Numbered from the stretch's first letter, positions 1-12,611 are shown. The stretch: 64,000 nucleotides of DNA from Panonychus citri (GCF_014898815.1 NW_026515500.1:1178001-1242000); one strand, 5' to 3'. A program made the numbers and translations. Notes: a model not told the origin generated them from the sequence alone.

Positions 1-271
1 CAACAACTATAATTTACTAATAATCAATGAAGTGATCAATCAAATGCGAGACAGAGTTTTAATTACTAACATTTTAAAATGATTTGATAGAAACTCATTC
101 TAAATGAATAGATGTCAATAGTAAATTACAACAATTAACTAACTCAAAATTTGAAAACAATTGTCTATTGTTATAAATATTGACTCAAGTTAATTGTCTA
201 TATGATGGTTGATTAATTATGAACAATCAACTATTGTGATAATGATCATCATCAGTAGATACTGGACTTAC

Positions 272-3200
272 CCTTTCCACCAGGGACGACGAGGGATTAA
301 GATTGAATCAATTCCCTTCCAAATCCATGGATTAGCGATTCCTTTGAAAGGCCAATTTGGATTAAGTGGTTCTCGTGGTGAATCAAATCCACCACCGATT
401 ACAGAGGGATTTTTATCGACCACAACAACGTCCGGATTAAATGATTCACTTTCCCCACCGCCGGTGTTTCCAATTGTCTCCGAAGCCGATGAATCTGAAC
501 TCGCTAAAGATTCACCTTCCTTTTCATATGTACCTCGAATCGGACCAGGATATTGTCTCGAAGTGAGAAGTTCATCTTTAAATCTAAATCGAAACAATTA
601 GCGAAGAGAAAATCAATCATTAAATCATCATATTGATTAATCAACGAAAAGAAAATCAAATCAATAAATATCAACCCAAACAGTATAACAATTGTTGTAT
701 CAACAGAATCACAATTGTAATCAAAATCAATGGACAACAATTAACATGTTACATGACATAAATTGTTGCTCACCAATTGTTGTAATAATTGTCATGATAA
801 ATGTCACAATTAACAATCAATTGATTCAATAGCAATATCATTATTATTATTTACATGCAAATGATAAATTGTTAGGATGAATAACAAAAATATCATTTAG
901 ATTGTCACAATTTACCTTGACAAATATTAAATAATCAATGGTAATAAATTAACAGGTACAATTGTTGATCATGAAAGAAACAATTTACAATTTCATAATG
1001 AATTAAATTGTTAAATTAAATCATCGTAATTTAATTCAAGTGAATCCAAGTGATTAAATCTTAACATTTCTGGTGAAATTTTGTTCATATGAGTTTTATG
1101 AATGAGCTTTTCAATTGTAACAATTACAATTGAAATCAAATGAATTATTTTAATTGTCAATGGGATGGGAACAATTAACTAAATATCAGAGATTTTAATC
1201 TAACCTTGTCCTTGGGAAAGAAAAAGTTTTTTACAATTAAAATTAAATTGAAAGTGATTAAGTGAATTGGGTGGAATCACCTTAATCACTGAGTTAATTA
1301 ATAAATCTCTTCATGTTATACAATAGCTGAAAATGATTAACTAATTGTTAAGGGTTAGTTGAACGGTTAATTGTTGCTATAATCATCGGTTGTTGATTTA
1401 AATTGTTGGATTATATTAAATGTGATCTAATTATGTCAATCATCAAAGTTTATCAATGATAATCATTGACCCTGTCCGAAAGTTTTATCACAATCAAGAA
1501 TTAAATTGTTACTATTAATACATTTTAATTACTCTATTAGTGATTTATGCTTTACTACTAATTAATATTAATCATCTTAAAGTAATTTATGTCAAGTATA
1601 TTTAAACAACACAATTTAAGGTTAAATGTTCAACCTGTTAATTGTATTAAAAAGTTTTTCTGATGAAAGATGATTAAGTTAATTGGTGTTAATGCCATTT
1701 AAATTGTTTACAATTTAATCCTAATCATTTGTGAAAAAAAATACAAATTGTTACGATGATTAAAATACAATTTGTTTATTTATGGTATTAACAATTTAGT
1801 AAATTCAGTGTTGATATGGTAAATTAAGTTCAGGTTAATTGTTGACTGAATGTTAATCATGATCATGTTAATTCAATTAGATTCTGACATGGAAGTTGTT
1901 TTTTTTTTGTTTGAACTGAAAGGGTTAAAATTGATTGTGATGGTTAATCATGTTGATCATTGCTCGATAGTGATCATCGGTGATTAGTTAATTGTATGTT
2001 TGATTGATTTCCAAGTAGAACGGAAAACTAATTACAAATGAACCAGAACTTAATTTGATTTGGTAAATTTTTACTACAATCAGATTGATTGTTGGAAGAA
2101 TCTATTGAACCAAACAATTTGAATAGTAACAATTAACAATCATCATCATCTATGAGTTTATAATTATCTAATTCTGGTAACAAGTTATACTGGATAAGCA
2201 TAACAAAAGATGATTAGTTAATTGTTATCTTCAGTTAATCAGAGTCTCAATTAGTATCCAAAAGATTAACGGACCAATTTAACTGCGATAGTTACACTTG
2301 GAGGGATTAAAAATTAACTCTTGATGATGAAGATACTAAAATAACGAGTGCCAACTGGATTAGATCAACAATTAACATAGACATGCAATTAATATCCGTG
2401 GATATGATTAGTAAATTGTTGTTAGCAACAACAAAAAATCAACCGTTTGAATTACTAACTAAAAACCTTCAAGATTTGATAATAACTACAAATTACTGTT
2501 GGGTTGGGTTACACAATCAAGACGGAAGTTAACAACATCAATAGTTATGCTTACAATCAACTACAATTAAAATTAGTAACAATTAATGGTGAACAATTAA
2601 GATTTAGACAAACGGGTACTTGAAATGAGCAAACAAAACACTAGAAAAATTCATGATGAAATTATATTGATGAGGAAGGAAAATATTAAGTAAAATGGTT
2701 GACAAGTCACAAATGATTAAACCCTCTCACAATTAAACACAATAACAATTAAGGAATCAAAGTAATCAAGGAAAAATCTAATTCAAGTAACAACCAAAAA
2801 AAAGGGAAAAAAACGTAAACAACAAGATTCAATCACTCGTATGAACAATCAGATTGTCCAAAGAGAAACATAATTAAGAAACGATTAACGACAATTAACA
2901 AGAACGAAGTTAAATCACTGGAATTAAATTAATTGAAGAAAAAAAAATCAAACAAATTGTTCCAATTGGAATGAGAAGAGAATTGGAATTGAGAAAATTC
3001 TGGAAAAATCTCGAGAAAAAGGAACAGCTGATTAAGAGAAGAAAGAGAAAAGAAAGAAAAACTTGAAAACCTCAAGCGAAGTAAATGAGTAAATTGTAAA
3101 TTTAATTGTTCTAATTGCAATTAATTAACCACTTACCTGTCCAAAATTGTTGACCATCCACCAAGAAGACTGTCCAGTGATGGTTGTTGACCATCAACAA

Positions 3201-3282
3201 AGACCAATGGAGTTACAGTTACAATAATCAAATAAGAAACAATTGTTGATGTTAACCAATTCATCGTTGTTGTTGTTTTCAT
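272..3282 (-). CDS. Secreted protein of unknown function, 5' part (two exons, runs off window)
   Basis: I do not recognise this protein. Exon 1 (3282 down to 3137) starts ATG AAA ACA ACA; a second in-frame ATG is at 3264. It encodes a hydrophobic signal peptide (STIVSYLIIVTVTPLVFV) with a likely cleavage site around VDG-QQ, and ends at a clean CAG|GTAAGT donor in phase 2. Exon 2 (583 down to 272) follows a pyrimidine-rich acceptor (ttgtttcgatttag), restores the frame exactly and ends at G|GTAAGT, again phase 2. The 152 or so residues visible have a Ser/Glu/Gly-rich middle and a Trp/Pro-rich end (NPNWPFKG, NPWIWKG, RRPWWKG). No cysteine pattern or enzyme motif is seen. Further exons must lie before base 1. 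The matching splice phases and the signal peptide support a real gene; the function is unknown. A 109-residue open frame opposite to the + strand frame at 209-601 is exon 2. Confidence 0.65.
584..3136 (-). other. Intron 1 of the secreted-protein gene
   Basis: This 2.55 kb stretch lies between a GTAAGT donor (3136-3131) and the acceptor at 584-585. It is AT-rich and dominated by short words such as ACAATTAA and TTAATTGT. I see no convincing coding exon inside it; an open frame at 2929-3120 on the minus strand is low-complexity Leu/Phe/Ser. Confidence 0.6.
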
Positions 3283-6200
3283 CAAACAATTAAAACTCAA
3301 TTAAAAGTAACTTTTTTCTTTTCAATTAAATTTAGCTAATTAGATTGACTGATGAGAGAAAACAATTAACAGAGAGAATTAAAAAATATATTTAAGAGAA
3401 AAAGATAAACAAATAATAAGATGATTGTTGATTCGTTGACAAGTTTACTTTTAGTCTCCTTCACTTCAACTCAGAGCTTTTTATATTCACCATCATCATC
3501 ATCTTCCCCCGCCGACTCTCATCTTCACTCATCCTTTTTTCCCCTTCGAAAGGTTGTTCTTCATCATCCTCTTTCTTTCTTCTCTTTCTTATCTTCATCA
3601 TCATTCTAACCCCTTGTGAACATTGTTTTCAATATGGAAAACAATAACATTGACAATCTATTGTTTTCATCTTGAATTCATCATGGAACCGGTTGATTGA
3701 ATTGTCTCCGGAATTGATTATCTTTACCTGAGATTTAATCATGTTTACCTTTAGTCTCTAATTATACCGATAATATCTGAGAGATTCACCTTTAATTGTT
3801 CAACTTATTGATTAGTTAATTGTGATTCGAGTTTGCGTTGATTTTCTTTCATGGTGAATATCTGATTTTCTTGAGTTTCTTTTTTTGGTTCTCAGAAAAT
3901 TCTGGTTCCTTTGAAACGATTTTTTCTGATTACCTGATCCATGGAAATATTAATCATTTAATTAGAATCATGATTAACATAATTCTCTTGATAGTTACCT
4001 GTAAATACCCTGAGGTTATCAAAAAAAAAACTATTCCAATTGCTATTGATTGTGATCAATAATCAACTGGAATTGAAAGTTACTTTATTTTGATGAAATT
4101 GTTGATCAAGCAAAATCTTAATTCTGTTCTCAATCAGTTGTAACAATTAACTAGAGACTAACCAGTAAAGTACATTAATTGTGATCCTGGTTTACTATTA
4201 TACTAGAAAGTACAATAATCAGTTGATTAAACTTGCTCTCTCTCGTCTTTAATTCAGTTCAGCCAACCAATCAATTAATTGTCCATTGGAAGCAATTAAA
4301 GGTTAACTGATTAGATAATAAATAGTTTGACATGATCAATTTGTTAGAAATGTACAATTAACTTTTAATTGTCTTTTAGTGTTGTAATATATTTAGTTAA
4401 TTTGGTTTCTATTTCTAGGAATTAAGTTAATTACTATTGGTTACCTTAATTGTTTCGAACCACAATTCCTGTTGATCTAATTGTTGAACGATTATTTTAA
4501 TTGCTCTAGTGTTTATTTTTCATCTAAAAACTTTATGATTTAGTTGATTACCTAATGTAAATTTCCTACAATTTAAATATCATTTCAATTTAATTGTTAA
4601 CTTATTTTTAAAAGTAACAATCAACAATCAACTGCGACTTTGAACAAATCATTAAATTTGTTTCTATCGACAATTAATTTAATTCTTGATTACCATCAGT
4701 TGATTTGAATCAACAACGATAACAATTAATTTCACTCTCATCCTGTGAATCCTTCAACATGAACAATTAATTTTTGATTGTGATTAAATATGTTATTGTT
4801 ATATCACAACAATTAACAAGAACCAGTTACATTAACTGTTGGTAACAGGAAATTGTTAATTGTATATTAAACAACATGATTAAAACAATATCTTAATCAA
4901 ATTAAGACTAATTAATCTGATTGTTTGGTGATCAAAATCAAACCAAAAATCAACTAATTGTTACTTAGGGAAAGTTATTTTTAAAAACAATTAAGATGAA
5001 GATGAGTTGTTTCATATGATGATGGAATTTAATTTTTAATTATTGTCACATTTTCATCATCAACAATTAATAAATTGTCTTTTCAAATCCAATAACAATT
5101 AATCATTGACTCTTTGTTTCATCATTATTAATTATCTTGTTCACAATTGGAGTTAATGAAAACTGAATAGAATCACAAAAGCGTAACAATTAACAAGTGA
5201 ATCTAAAATAATACCAAGAGAGATATAATTAGTAAATCATCATAGACAATTAAAAATAATCTAAATTACAAGGAGACAATTAAGGATAATTTAAATGATT
5301 CGTTATTCTCAGAACTAAATTAACTTTGATTGTGTGAAAACAAAGGAAAAAAAACAGAATAACAATTATCTGATTTAGAATTGAGTCGAAAATATTGGAG
5401 AAAATTAATTTCCATCTAGAAAATTAATCCGCAATTACAATTAACTCAATTAGAGAAAATTAATTTACCCGCGAAAAAATTTTCCTCAAAAGTGAAAACA
5501 TAAACATATGATTTTGGAGAAAAAAAAATCAACTCGATTTGATTTCAATTCTTTTTCAAGGTTAATCACTTTTGATTCTATTTTTAATTGTCATCATTTG
5601 AATTGTTACTAAATTAAATATTCTCACCATGATTATTAATTGTTTCGTTGATTAAATCCTCTTATAACCTTTTTCTTAGATAAAGGTTAACATGTTTAAA
5701 GATTATGATTCAAGATTCTTACCAATTGGTTAACCTGGTTAAGTGTTTCTAATTTTAATTCTTAATCATGTTCATCTTCAGGTAAGTGTATTAACTAAAT
5801 TATTATATGTCTGTGACTCGAGAATCTATCATTTGATTACCTTAATTAAATGGACCATTGAAAGAGTGACCATAACAATTAACCCAATCACTTGTGAACA
5901 AATCAAGAGAGAGAAATTGAAGCTTCATTTGATTTGGAAAAAATATTCTATTCTATTATGATTAACTAATTCTATTCTCTTTTTTATTCTTCTTCTTCTT
6001 CTTTATTAACTATTCTAGGTGGTATTGGTTGGAATGATGATCAATCTTGTCTCGAATTGAATTTCATGGTAATCAGTTTGTGTGTCAACATCTAATGAAC
6101 CAAATGATTTGGTCAAAGATTATTGGAGATGATCAATGTTACACTATCATCAAAGTTGATTGTTGTTAAAATTGATGATCAATTTATGTCTGGTCAATTG

Positions 6201-7555
6201 TGATGAGATTAAATCGGAGAGTATTTTAAATTGTTAATTTATACACTTTAATATATCAAATCAACAAGCATGATGATGGATAATCTTACCTTTCTATTGT
6301 AATCATGTTGATGGCGATTTCCATGTTCCTGATTTTGGTTTATAATTTTTTTTTCTCAATCTCATTCAACCTTCAGGAAGCTTCAATTTTAACAAATGAG
6401 ATTGTTGGTAACCTGATGATTTACCTTTAATTTATATTGTAAATCAAGTCTCAATCTTTAACCAGTCAAGGGCATCGACCGGACACTAAATAGACTTGAT
6501 GTTTAAGGAGCTAATCATCATCATCAACATCATCATTAACTTAACAGCACAATACAAGTTTTAACTGTTGAACAAGAAGCAGATAAAAAAAACAACCAGC
6601 AACAAATAATATCAACTAATTAAAGGTGATGGGTTTTGCTGAGGTTAAACAGTGGCCCTAAATTGGACTCCTAATTGTTGGGGTATATCAACAACCATAA
6701 TGGTCCAGGTCAACGGAACCATTTCAAGATTATCAATTTTTTTCTCCATCTCAATCCAATCTAATACTACAATTAACTTCTCATGTAATTTGTTGACCGT
6801 TTCATGTACACTTTGACTTGAGTGTTTATTTCCTTTGAATGTAATCAATGGTTAACCGAGGGTTAATTGTGAGATAATCAGGAAACCATAAACAAATATC
6901 TCTGTTTACAATTAGATGAAGCGAAAAGTTTTCAAAAACTTGAAACGTACAAATAAGTGATTAGATTGTGATTGGAAATCATCGTGATCGTTGACAATCA
7001 ACTTGGAGAACGAAAAGAAAAGTTCAGATTTTGATTTTAATCAATGATAGATGGATTGGATTAATCAACGATTTCTCATGTTAAATCTATAAGAATTGAT
7101 GATAATCGAAATTGAATTCGAGGTTAACAATTGGATTAAGAGATTGTACCTTTAGCTGAGTTTCTTTTGATCAAGTTGACAGAAAACAAGAGATGAAGTC
7201 AAGTTGATGTTATTCTCATATTCATCCTCTGATGATCAAATTGACGTTCTTCTTAATTGTTGGTTTAATTGATTTCAACTCATGTGTCTGCAATTATGAT
7301 CTTATGTGAACCATTTGATTGCCGGTAAATTGCTGTTTTCGGTGATAAATTGTTGCTCTCACTTTCCATTCTCTAAGATTGACTGATTGTGTTGCAGAAA
7401 CCGAAAGCTGATCGACTCGTAGCCAGTCGAGAATAAACTTAGTCGCCGACAAAACGACTGGCTTTGGTGTCTATTTGATTGTCAACGTTAACTATCAATT
7501 AACGTTTCCAATAAAGTGAAAACCTTTGAGTGAAAATAGTTAAATCAACTTAATT
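3283..7555. other. Intergenic region between the secreted-protein gene and CutC
   Basis: About 4.3 kb with no supportable gene. The open frames at 3421-3609, 3838-4062 and 5743-5961 are low-complexity or lack family resemblance. The segment is rich in ACAATTAA/TTAATTGT words. The last 150 bases, just before CutC, are less AT-rich and carry an inverted repeat listed separately. Confidence 0.6.
7431..7463. repeat. Inverted repeat upstream of CutC
   Basis: AGCCAGTCG at 7431-7439 is the exact reverse complement of CGACTGGCT at 7455-7463, separated by 15 bases that themselves contain GTCGCCGAC. The pair lies about 90 bases before the CutC start codon, so it is in the promoter or 5' leader. It could be a dimeric protein-binding site or an RNA hairpin; nothing in the sequence chooses between these. 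Confidence 0.6.
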
Positions 7556-8362
7556 ATGGATCAACCAAGTTCGGAGTCAACAAGAAGTGAGAATTCAAAG
7601 TTTACTCTTGAAATTTGTATCGATAATTGGGACTCCGCTAAGGCTGCAATCGATGGTGGGGCCAATCGTCTTGAAGTATGTTCTGCATTAGGTCTTGGTG
7701 GCTTAACCCCGACGAGAGGTTTACTGATCAAAATTCGAGACTATTTATCGCAAAAGCCAAAGACTGTCCATGTAGCCGCGATGATACGCTCACGGCCTGG
7801 TGATTTCGTTTATTCTTCCGATGAAATTGATCTTATGAAGATGGAGATTGAAACGCTTCATGATGTTTGTGATTCCTTTGTATTTGGATGTCTCAAAGTC
7901 ACTGCTAACGGTGAGGTGACACTCGAGGAAAACCATTGTCGTATCCTGGTCACCGCTTGTGGTTCCAAACCTGCGACATTTCACCGAGCCATTGACGTTT
8001 GTTCCAATCCAGAGGTCACTTGTGTTGACATTATTTCATTGGGCTTCAAACGTATTCTTACTTCCGGTGGAGCGGCAACAGCACTTAAAGGGATCGAAAT
8101 GATTAAATCATTACAAGCTTCATATGGAGATAAAATAACGATCATGGTTGGATCGGGTGTTAATGCTTCTAATGTCCCTCAGATTTATGAGGCCACTAAA
8201 GTTTTGGACTATCATTCATCGTGTAGCTCTGAACATGTTTCATCGATCGATTCTATTTGCGGGCAAATATTTCCTTCCGGTGTATCGAAGTGGCAAATCA
8301 CCGATATCGAAAAGGTAATCGCAATGAAAAAGATAATTCAAGAGATTGAAAAACAAAACTGA
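7556..8362 (+). CDS. CUTC: Copper homeostasis protein CutC homologue (intronless)
   Basis: The 268-residue single-exon protein is close to the usual animal length (about 270). It has the CutC TIM-barrel signature from residue 17 on: LEICIDNWDSAKAAIDGGAN, RLEVCSALGLGGLTPTRG, VHVAAMIRSRPGDFVYS, then FHRAIDVCSNP, RILTSGGAATALKG and IMVGSGVNASNV, ending near DYHSSCS. The family was named from bacterial copper tolerance; the animal protein is a cytoplasmic and nuclear Cu-binding protein with uncertain enzymatic role. The start is the first ATG in frame and the 17 residues before the conserved block are low-complexity. An AATAAA lies at 8483-8488, about 120 bases past the stop. The eEFSec gene follows on the same strand 1.06 kb downstream, too far to be co-transcribed on this evidence. 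Confidence 0.95.
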   Translation: MDQPSSESTRSENSKFTLEICIDNWDSAKAAIDGGANRLEVCSALGLGGLTPTRGLLIKIRDYLSQKPKTVHVAAMIRSRPGDFVYSSDEIDLMKMEIETLHDVCDSFVFGCLKVTANGEVTLEENHCRILVTACGSKPATFHRAIDVCSNPEVTCVDIISLGFKRILTSGGAATALKGIEMIKSLQASYGDKITIMVGSGVNASNVPQIYEATKVLDYHSSCSSEHVSSIDSICGQIFPSGVSKWQITDIEKVIAMKKIIQEIEKQN

Positions 8363-9422
8363 ACCAAATGATAATCGACACGATGAACAATTAACCATAA
8401 CGCACACGATGACACAATTGATTAGTCTCTCTTTAATCTCGAACTTGTATTAAGTTGAACATTAAAGAAACGAAAAGAAATTAATAAAAAACAATTGCAA
8501 TTCCTCAACAATTAAGAAAACTTTCGATTAATCAACCAAATATTTCTCATGAAAGTCATTCAGTCGAATGAATTTCTGACAGAATTCTCAACCAATGTTG
8601 AGATGATTCTTAAAGATCTTAATTCTCTACTTGAGTAATTAGTTTAATCTCTAATTAATGTTCACTGAAGTCAATCAATTCCAAAAGAATCAGTTGACTT
8701 TTTTTCTTCATTCTCTTTGTTTACTTTTTTCTCTTTCATGGCGAGAGTCACATTCTCTTGATTTTCTCTTGTTAATTCTCATTTATTTCTCTCTCTCACC
8801 AAGAAGATTCATTCTCCATTCTTATCATGTTCATCTGCAAATGAACTTCTCCATGTGAAGATAAAATCAGCTCGACCATCGATCTAATTAATCTTAATCA
8901 CAATTCGCTTCCAATTCCTTGAGACATCAACTGTTTACTTCTGATTCTTTGCTTTATAAGCTCAGAAAACGAGAGAAAAAAGGTAAATATGATTTAATTT
9001 AATTTCTTTCGGCTATTTGATCATTGGACTATCATTCCAATCCCAGAGACGATTACAATTTAATCGTTACTAATCATTGACCTGAATTCCGTTAAAGATT
9101 ACAAGGTATTCCTATTATGAGATTTACTAAATTTCCTCATCATTGTTAACATTGTTTACTTTCATCCCGTTAAAGGTTCAAAGACTTAAATGTATCCTCG
9201 AGATTGGAAAATTTAAATTCTGTCCAAATCGATGACAATTAAGTGTGATTGATTGACTTGTAACAATCAAATGGTAAGAAAAATGAATCTCAAAGTGTTT
9301 ATCTGAACATTGGCAAAGAAACACTTTCATCATGATAACCTTGTTGTTATTGTTTTCCTTTAGGTTTGTTTACATTTTTACTTTGTTTGTTATTGAATTT
9401 TGATCAGTACAATTGACCATCA
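8363..9422. other. CutC 3' region and eEFSec promoter region
   Basis: The first 130 bases hold the CutC 3' UTR with ATTAAA (8461) and AATAAA (8483-8488). The remainder is AT-rich with no open frame worth calling; the frame at 8658-8858 is low-complexity Leu/Phe/Ser. The eEFSec promoter must lie here, but I see no clear TATA box. Confidence 0.5.
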
Positions 9423-11217
9423 ATGGATCGCTCCGTGATCAATATAAATGTTGGCCTTTTAGGTCACATTGATTGTGGTAAAACAAGTTTAGCTCGTACC
9501 TTAAGTAGTAAATTGTCCACCGCTTGTTTTGATAAACACCCTCAGAGTCAAGAACGAGGGATTACTTTGGATCTTGGTTTCTCTGCTTTCTTAATCTCTC
9601 CTCCGGATCATTTGGTGACAATTTATCCTTCATTGGAACAGCTTCAGGTCACTTTAGTTGATTGTCCTGGTCACGCATCTCTGATCAAAACAATCATCTC
9701 CGGTTCACAAATAATTGATCTCATGTTATTGGTTATCGATGTTACCAAAGGATTACAAACTCAAACTGGTGAATGTCTCATCATTGGTGAGATTACCTGT
9801 CAACAGATTATTGTCATTCTCAACAAAGTTGATCTAATACCCGAAGCTAATCGTCCACAGGCCATTCTTAAGGTAAGTAAATAGATAAACAATCAATTCT
9901 TAAATGTTATCTCATTTGTTTTTCTTTCAAATCTCTTTAGATGTCTAGAAGAATCAAGAAAACATTGGAGAAGACAAAATTTTCCTCTGCACCGATAATC
10001 CCGATTTCTGCTACCAAAGGAATCGATAAAGAGAATCACCATAATTGGGGAATCGATGAACTAATCAAAACAATTCGAGGTGAAATCAGATCAATTGAAA
10101 GAGACCCTAAAGGACCATTTATGTTTGCCATTGATCATTGTTTCTCAATTAAGGGTCAGGGGACAATTATGACTGGAACTGTAATCCAAGGATCAGTAAA
10201 GGTCAATGAGGTAAAAAAGTTAATCTCTCTCTCTCTCTCTTATATTAATCCAATTAAGCTCAAACTTTTTGTTTCTACTCTTAGACTATTGAAATCGCCT
10301 CATTGAAAACCCAAAAGAAAGTGAAAAGTATTCAAATGTTCAAGGAATCGATCGACGAAGCCATTCAAGGAGATCGAATTGGAATTTGTGTCACTCAATT
10401 TGATTCGAAAAGTTTAGAAAGAGGAATCGCATCTTCCCCTGGTTACTTAGAATCATGTTACATGCTAATTGTGAACATTGAACGAATTGCTTATTTCAAG
10501 GGAACAATCGAGAGTAAATCAAAATTCCATATCACGATTTTCCATGAGACAATATTGGCACGAATCGAACTATTTTCATCGACAAACAAATCACCGGAAA
10601 ACGAAAAAAGTTTCAACCTAAATTGTGAATATTTATCGTTAAACAAATTAGACGATGAAACAAATTATTCTCATGATGATGATGAACCCAATTCACCAAT
10701 TGAAAACAAATCAATCTATGGATTAATCTATTTGGAAAGACCAGTGATCGCTTCAATTGGCTCTCTTGTGATCGCATCTAAATTGGACACTTCGATCAAT
10801 ATGAATACCTGTCGATTGGCCTTTCACGGGAAAGTTTTACATAAAGTTACCGATAAAGATTTCGCTGATTCCTGGTTACCTTCATTGAAAATTTACAAAA
10901 TTAAATCTAAAAAAGGGACAATTGAAAGGATTCCCAATGAATATGAAGCAATTGCAAATATCTTCAAAAAGGAAACAAATTTAAATATTTTCCAAGGATT
11001 TAAAGTAACTCTTTCCACCGGTGAAATTGGTTATATTGATGGTTCCTTTGGATTAAAGGGTAAAGTAAAGATTAGGATACCGGAAGGGATTAAGGATAAA
11101 TCGTTGATCAGTAAAATTGGTAAAAAGGGTAAAAATAATACCGATAATCAGATAATTGTTACCATTACATTTAAACGTTACATTCATGATAAGGAGAAAA
11201 AGGTTGTACAATTATAA
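9423..11217 (+). CDS. EEFSEC: Selenocysteine-specific elongation factor eEFSec
   Basis: Three exons, 9423-9872, 9941-10210 and 10285-11217, join in phase 0 and encode about 550 residues (human 596). eEFSec is a cytoplasmic GTPase that delivers Sec-tRNA(Sec) to ribosomes at UGA codons with SBP2 and SECIS RNA. The GTPase motifs are all present: P-loop GHIDCGKT, ERGITLDLGF, DCPGH, NKVD and SATKG. ERGITLDLGF is characteristic of eEFSec rather than EF-Tu. Domain II follows (GTIMTGTVIQG), and the Sec-specific C-terminal domain IV is recognisable by GYIDGSFGLKGKVKIRIP and the terminal VTITFKRYIHD. Introns are short (68 and 74 bases) with GTAAGT and GTAAAA donors. AATAAA at 11355-11360. The Ser usually seen in the P-loop is Cys here, a tolerated change. 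The gene implies that the organism decodes selenocysteine. Confidence 0.95.
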
Positions 11218-11688
11218 TGACAATTTGATTTTGCATCTTTGTTTGCTTGTTCCAATACATTTTTATATAAATAACGTAATTATTTCAACAATCTAACTGT
11301 AATTGTGACAATTAAATTGTTAAAATAATATTTTTATTATTTTGTTTTGGCAAGAATAAAGTTTTACATGAAAAATAAATATAAGATTAACTCTATGATA
11401 TTCTTGATGTAAACAGAGTTACTTTGATTGTGAAAACATCATATCGTTTACAGGGTGATTTGTTGATAATTATCATTATAAGGGTGTGGTAAAGGTTAGA
11501 TAAAATATATATTTATATGTATATATATTGTTAATTTTACCGTTAGTGTGATTTGTTTGTTTTGTAAGAACGGTAATCAAAATCAACAGGTAATTAATTA
11601 GTTGAGCAACTTTTTGTCTATTGTTTTGTGTTTGTGTTTGTTAAGAAAATAGAATCCAATTGATTAAGATGCATAGAACTGTCAATTG
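11218..11688. other. Convergent 3' region between eEFSec and the Fos-like gene
   Basis: Both genes end towards this 470-base AT-rich stretch. The plus-strand AATAAA at 11355-11360 suits eEFSec, and TTTATT around 11333-11338 gives AATAAA on the minus strand for the bZIP gene. The two transcripts may overlap at their 3' ends. No other feature seen. Confidence 0.5.
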
Positions 11689-12441
11689 TTACATCATTTG
11701 AAGACCCATGGAACTGTGAATTTTAAGTGAATTTTCCAGTTGAACTTTTTGAGCGGCTAAAGCAGCTAATGTAGAGCGAAGTTCATTGTTGACCGTTTCA
11801 AGTTCTTGCGTCTCCCGAGCTAATTTATTGGTGTATTCGATTCGTCGTTGTCGACATCGAGCGGCAGCTTGTTTGTTTCTTTCTCTTCGTTGTTTTTTTC
11901 TAGATTCATCATCTACTACCATCTGTAGATGATGTAAAAGAAAATGGAGAACGAGAGAGAGAGAGAGAGAGAAAATTTGACTCGATTAGTAAGGTGAGAA
12001 AGCAGAAAGAAAATGGAGATGATTGTCAAGTCTCCAAAATAATACAATTAAACTCTAATGAGAAATTATGATGACTCAATTGTATCGTTTGAGTTGTTAA
12101 CTTACTTGAGAAGATGTTTGATCGGATCCATTGGGAACATTGTTGTTGTTCTCACGGTTGGTGTTGATATTTTGAGGTGATGCATCTCGAGAAATATCAC
12201 CTTCGCTGTCAAATTGGGAGCAAGAAGAATCCGAAGCAATTGATGATGAATTAATGGCCGGTGGAATGAAACCAGCCTGATATTGATGGGTAAACATATG
12301 ATCCATTTGACTTTGAATGGGAAAACAATCTTCAAGCAATTTTAAAGTAGTCGGTGTTAAGGTTGGAGTAGTGATTGTGGCAACAGTTGAATTGGTAAGA
12401 GGAAGTGATAGATTTTGTCGAGAATCAAATTGACGGGACAT
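11689..12441 (-). CDS. kay: Fos-family bZIP transcription factor (AP-1 subunit), short form
   Basis: Exon 1 (12441 down to 12106) begins at an ATG and encodes 112 residues rich in Ser/Asn/Thr, ending SSQ|GTAAGT. Exon 2 (11922 down to 11689) follows the acceptor catctacag and supplies the bZIP in phase 0, giving 189 residues. The basic region RRERNKQAAARCRQRRIEY has the Fos/ATF3-type N-x-x-A-A-x-x-C-R core. The zipper starts at LARETQELETVNNEL and has leucines each seventh residue, then the Fos-like LENSLKIHSSM. Fos proteins do not homodimerise well and bind TGAGTCA sites with Jun in the nucleus. The protein is far shorter than Drosophila Kayak or human c-Fos: almost nothing follows the zipper, so a C-terminal activation domain is missing. 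Upstream lie a TATA-like box and a perfect AP-1 site. An ATF3-like assignment is possible but the zipper fits Fos better. Confidence 0.85.
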
Positions 12442-12611
12442 TTTTGATCGTAGAAACAAAGTGAAACGTTCAACGTACCAAATTGAACAAAGAAAGAGAA
12501 GAAGAGAAGAAAAAAGTGACCATAGAACAAAAGGACAAATAAAAACAAACGGAGACCGAAACAAATTCACGAAAATCAAAGAAAAGAAAAAAAATCTCCC
12601 CCACTTGTAGC

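Noticed and set aside
209..601. 130-residue + strand open frame
   Set aside because: It is the antisense of exon 2 of the minus-strand secreted protein; that strand has matching splice sites and a signal-peptide exon.
3421..3609. 62-residue ATG frame rich in Ser, Leu and Phe
   Set aside because: Low-complexity pyrimidine-rich DNA with no family resemblance or splice context.
6645..6848. Minus-strand 67-codon frame of ordinary composition (…VPLTWTIMVVDIPQQL…)
   Set aside because: No ATG start, no clear acceptor or poly(A) signal and no recognised family. It might be a terminal exon, but I cannot support it.
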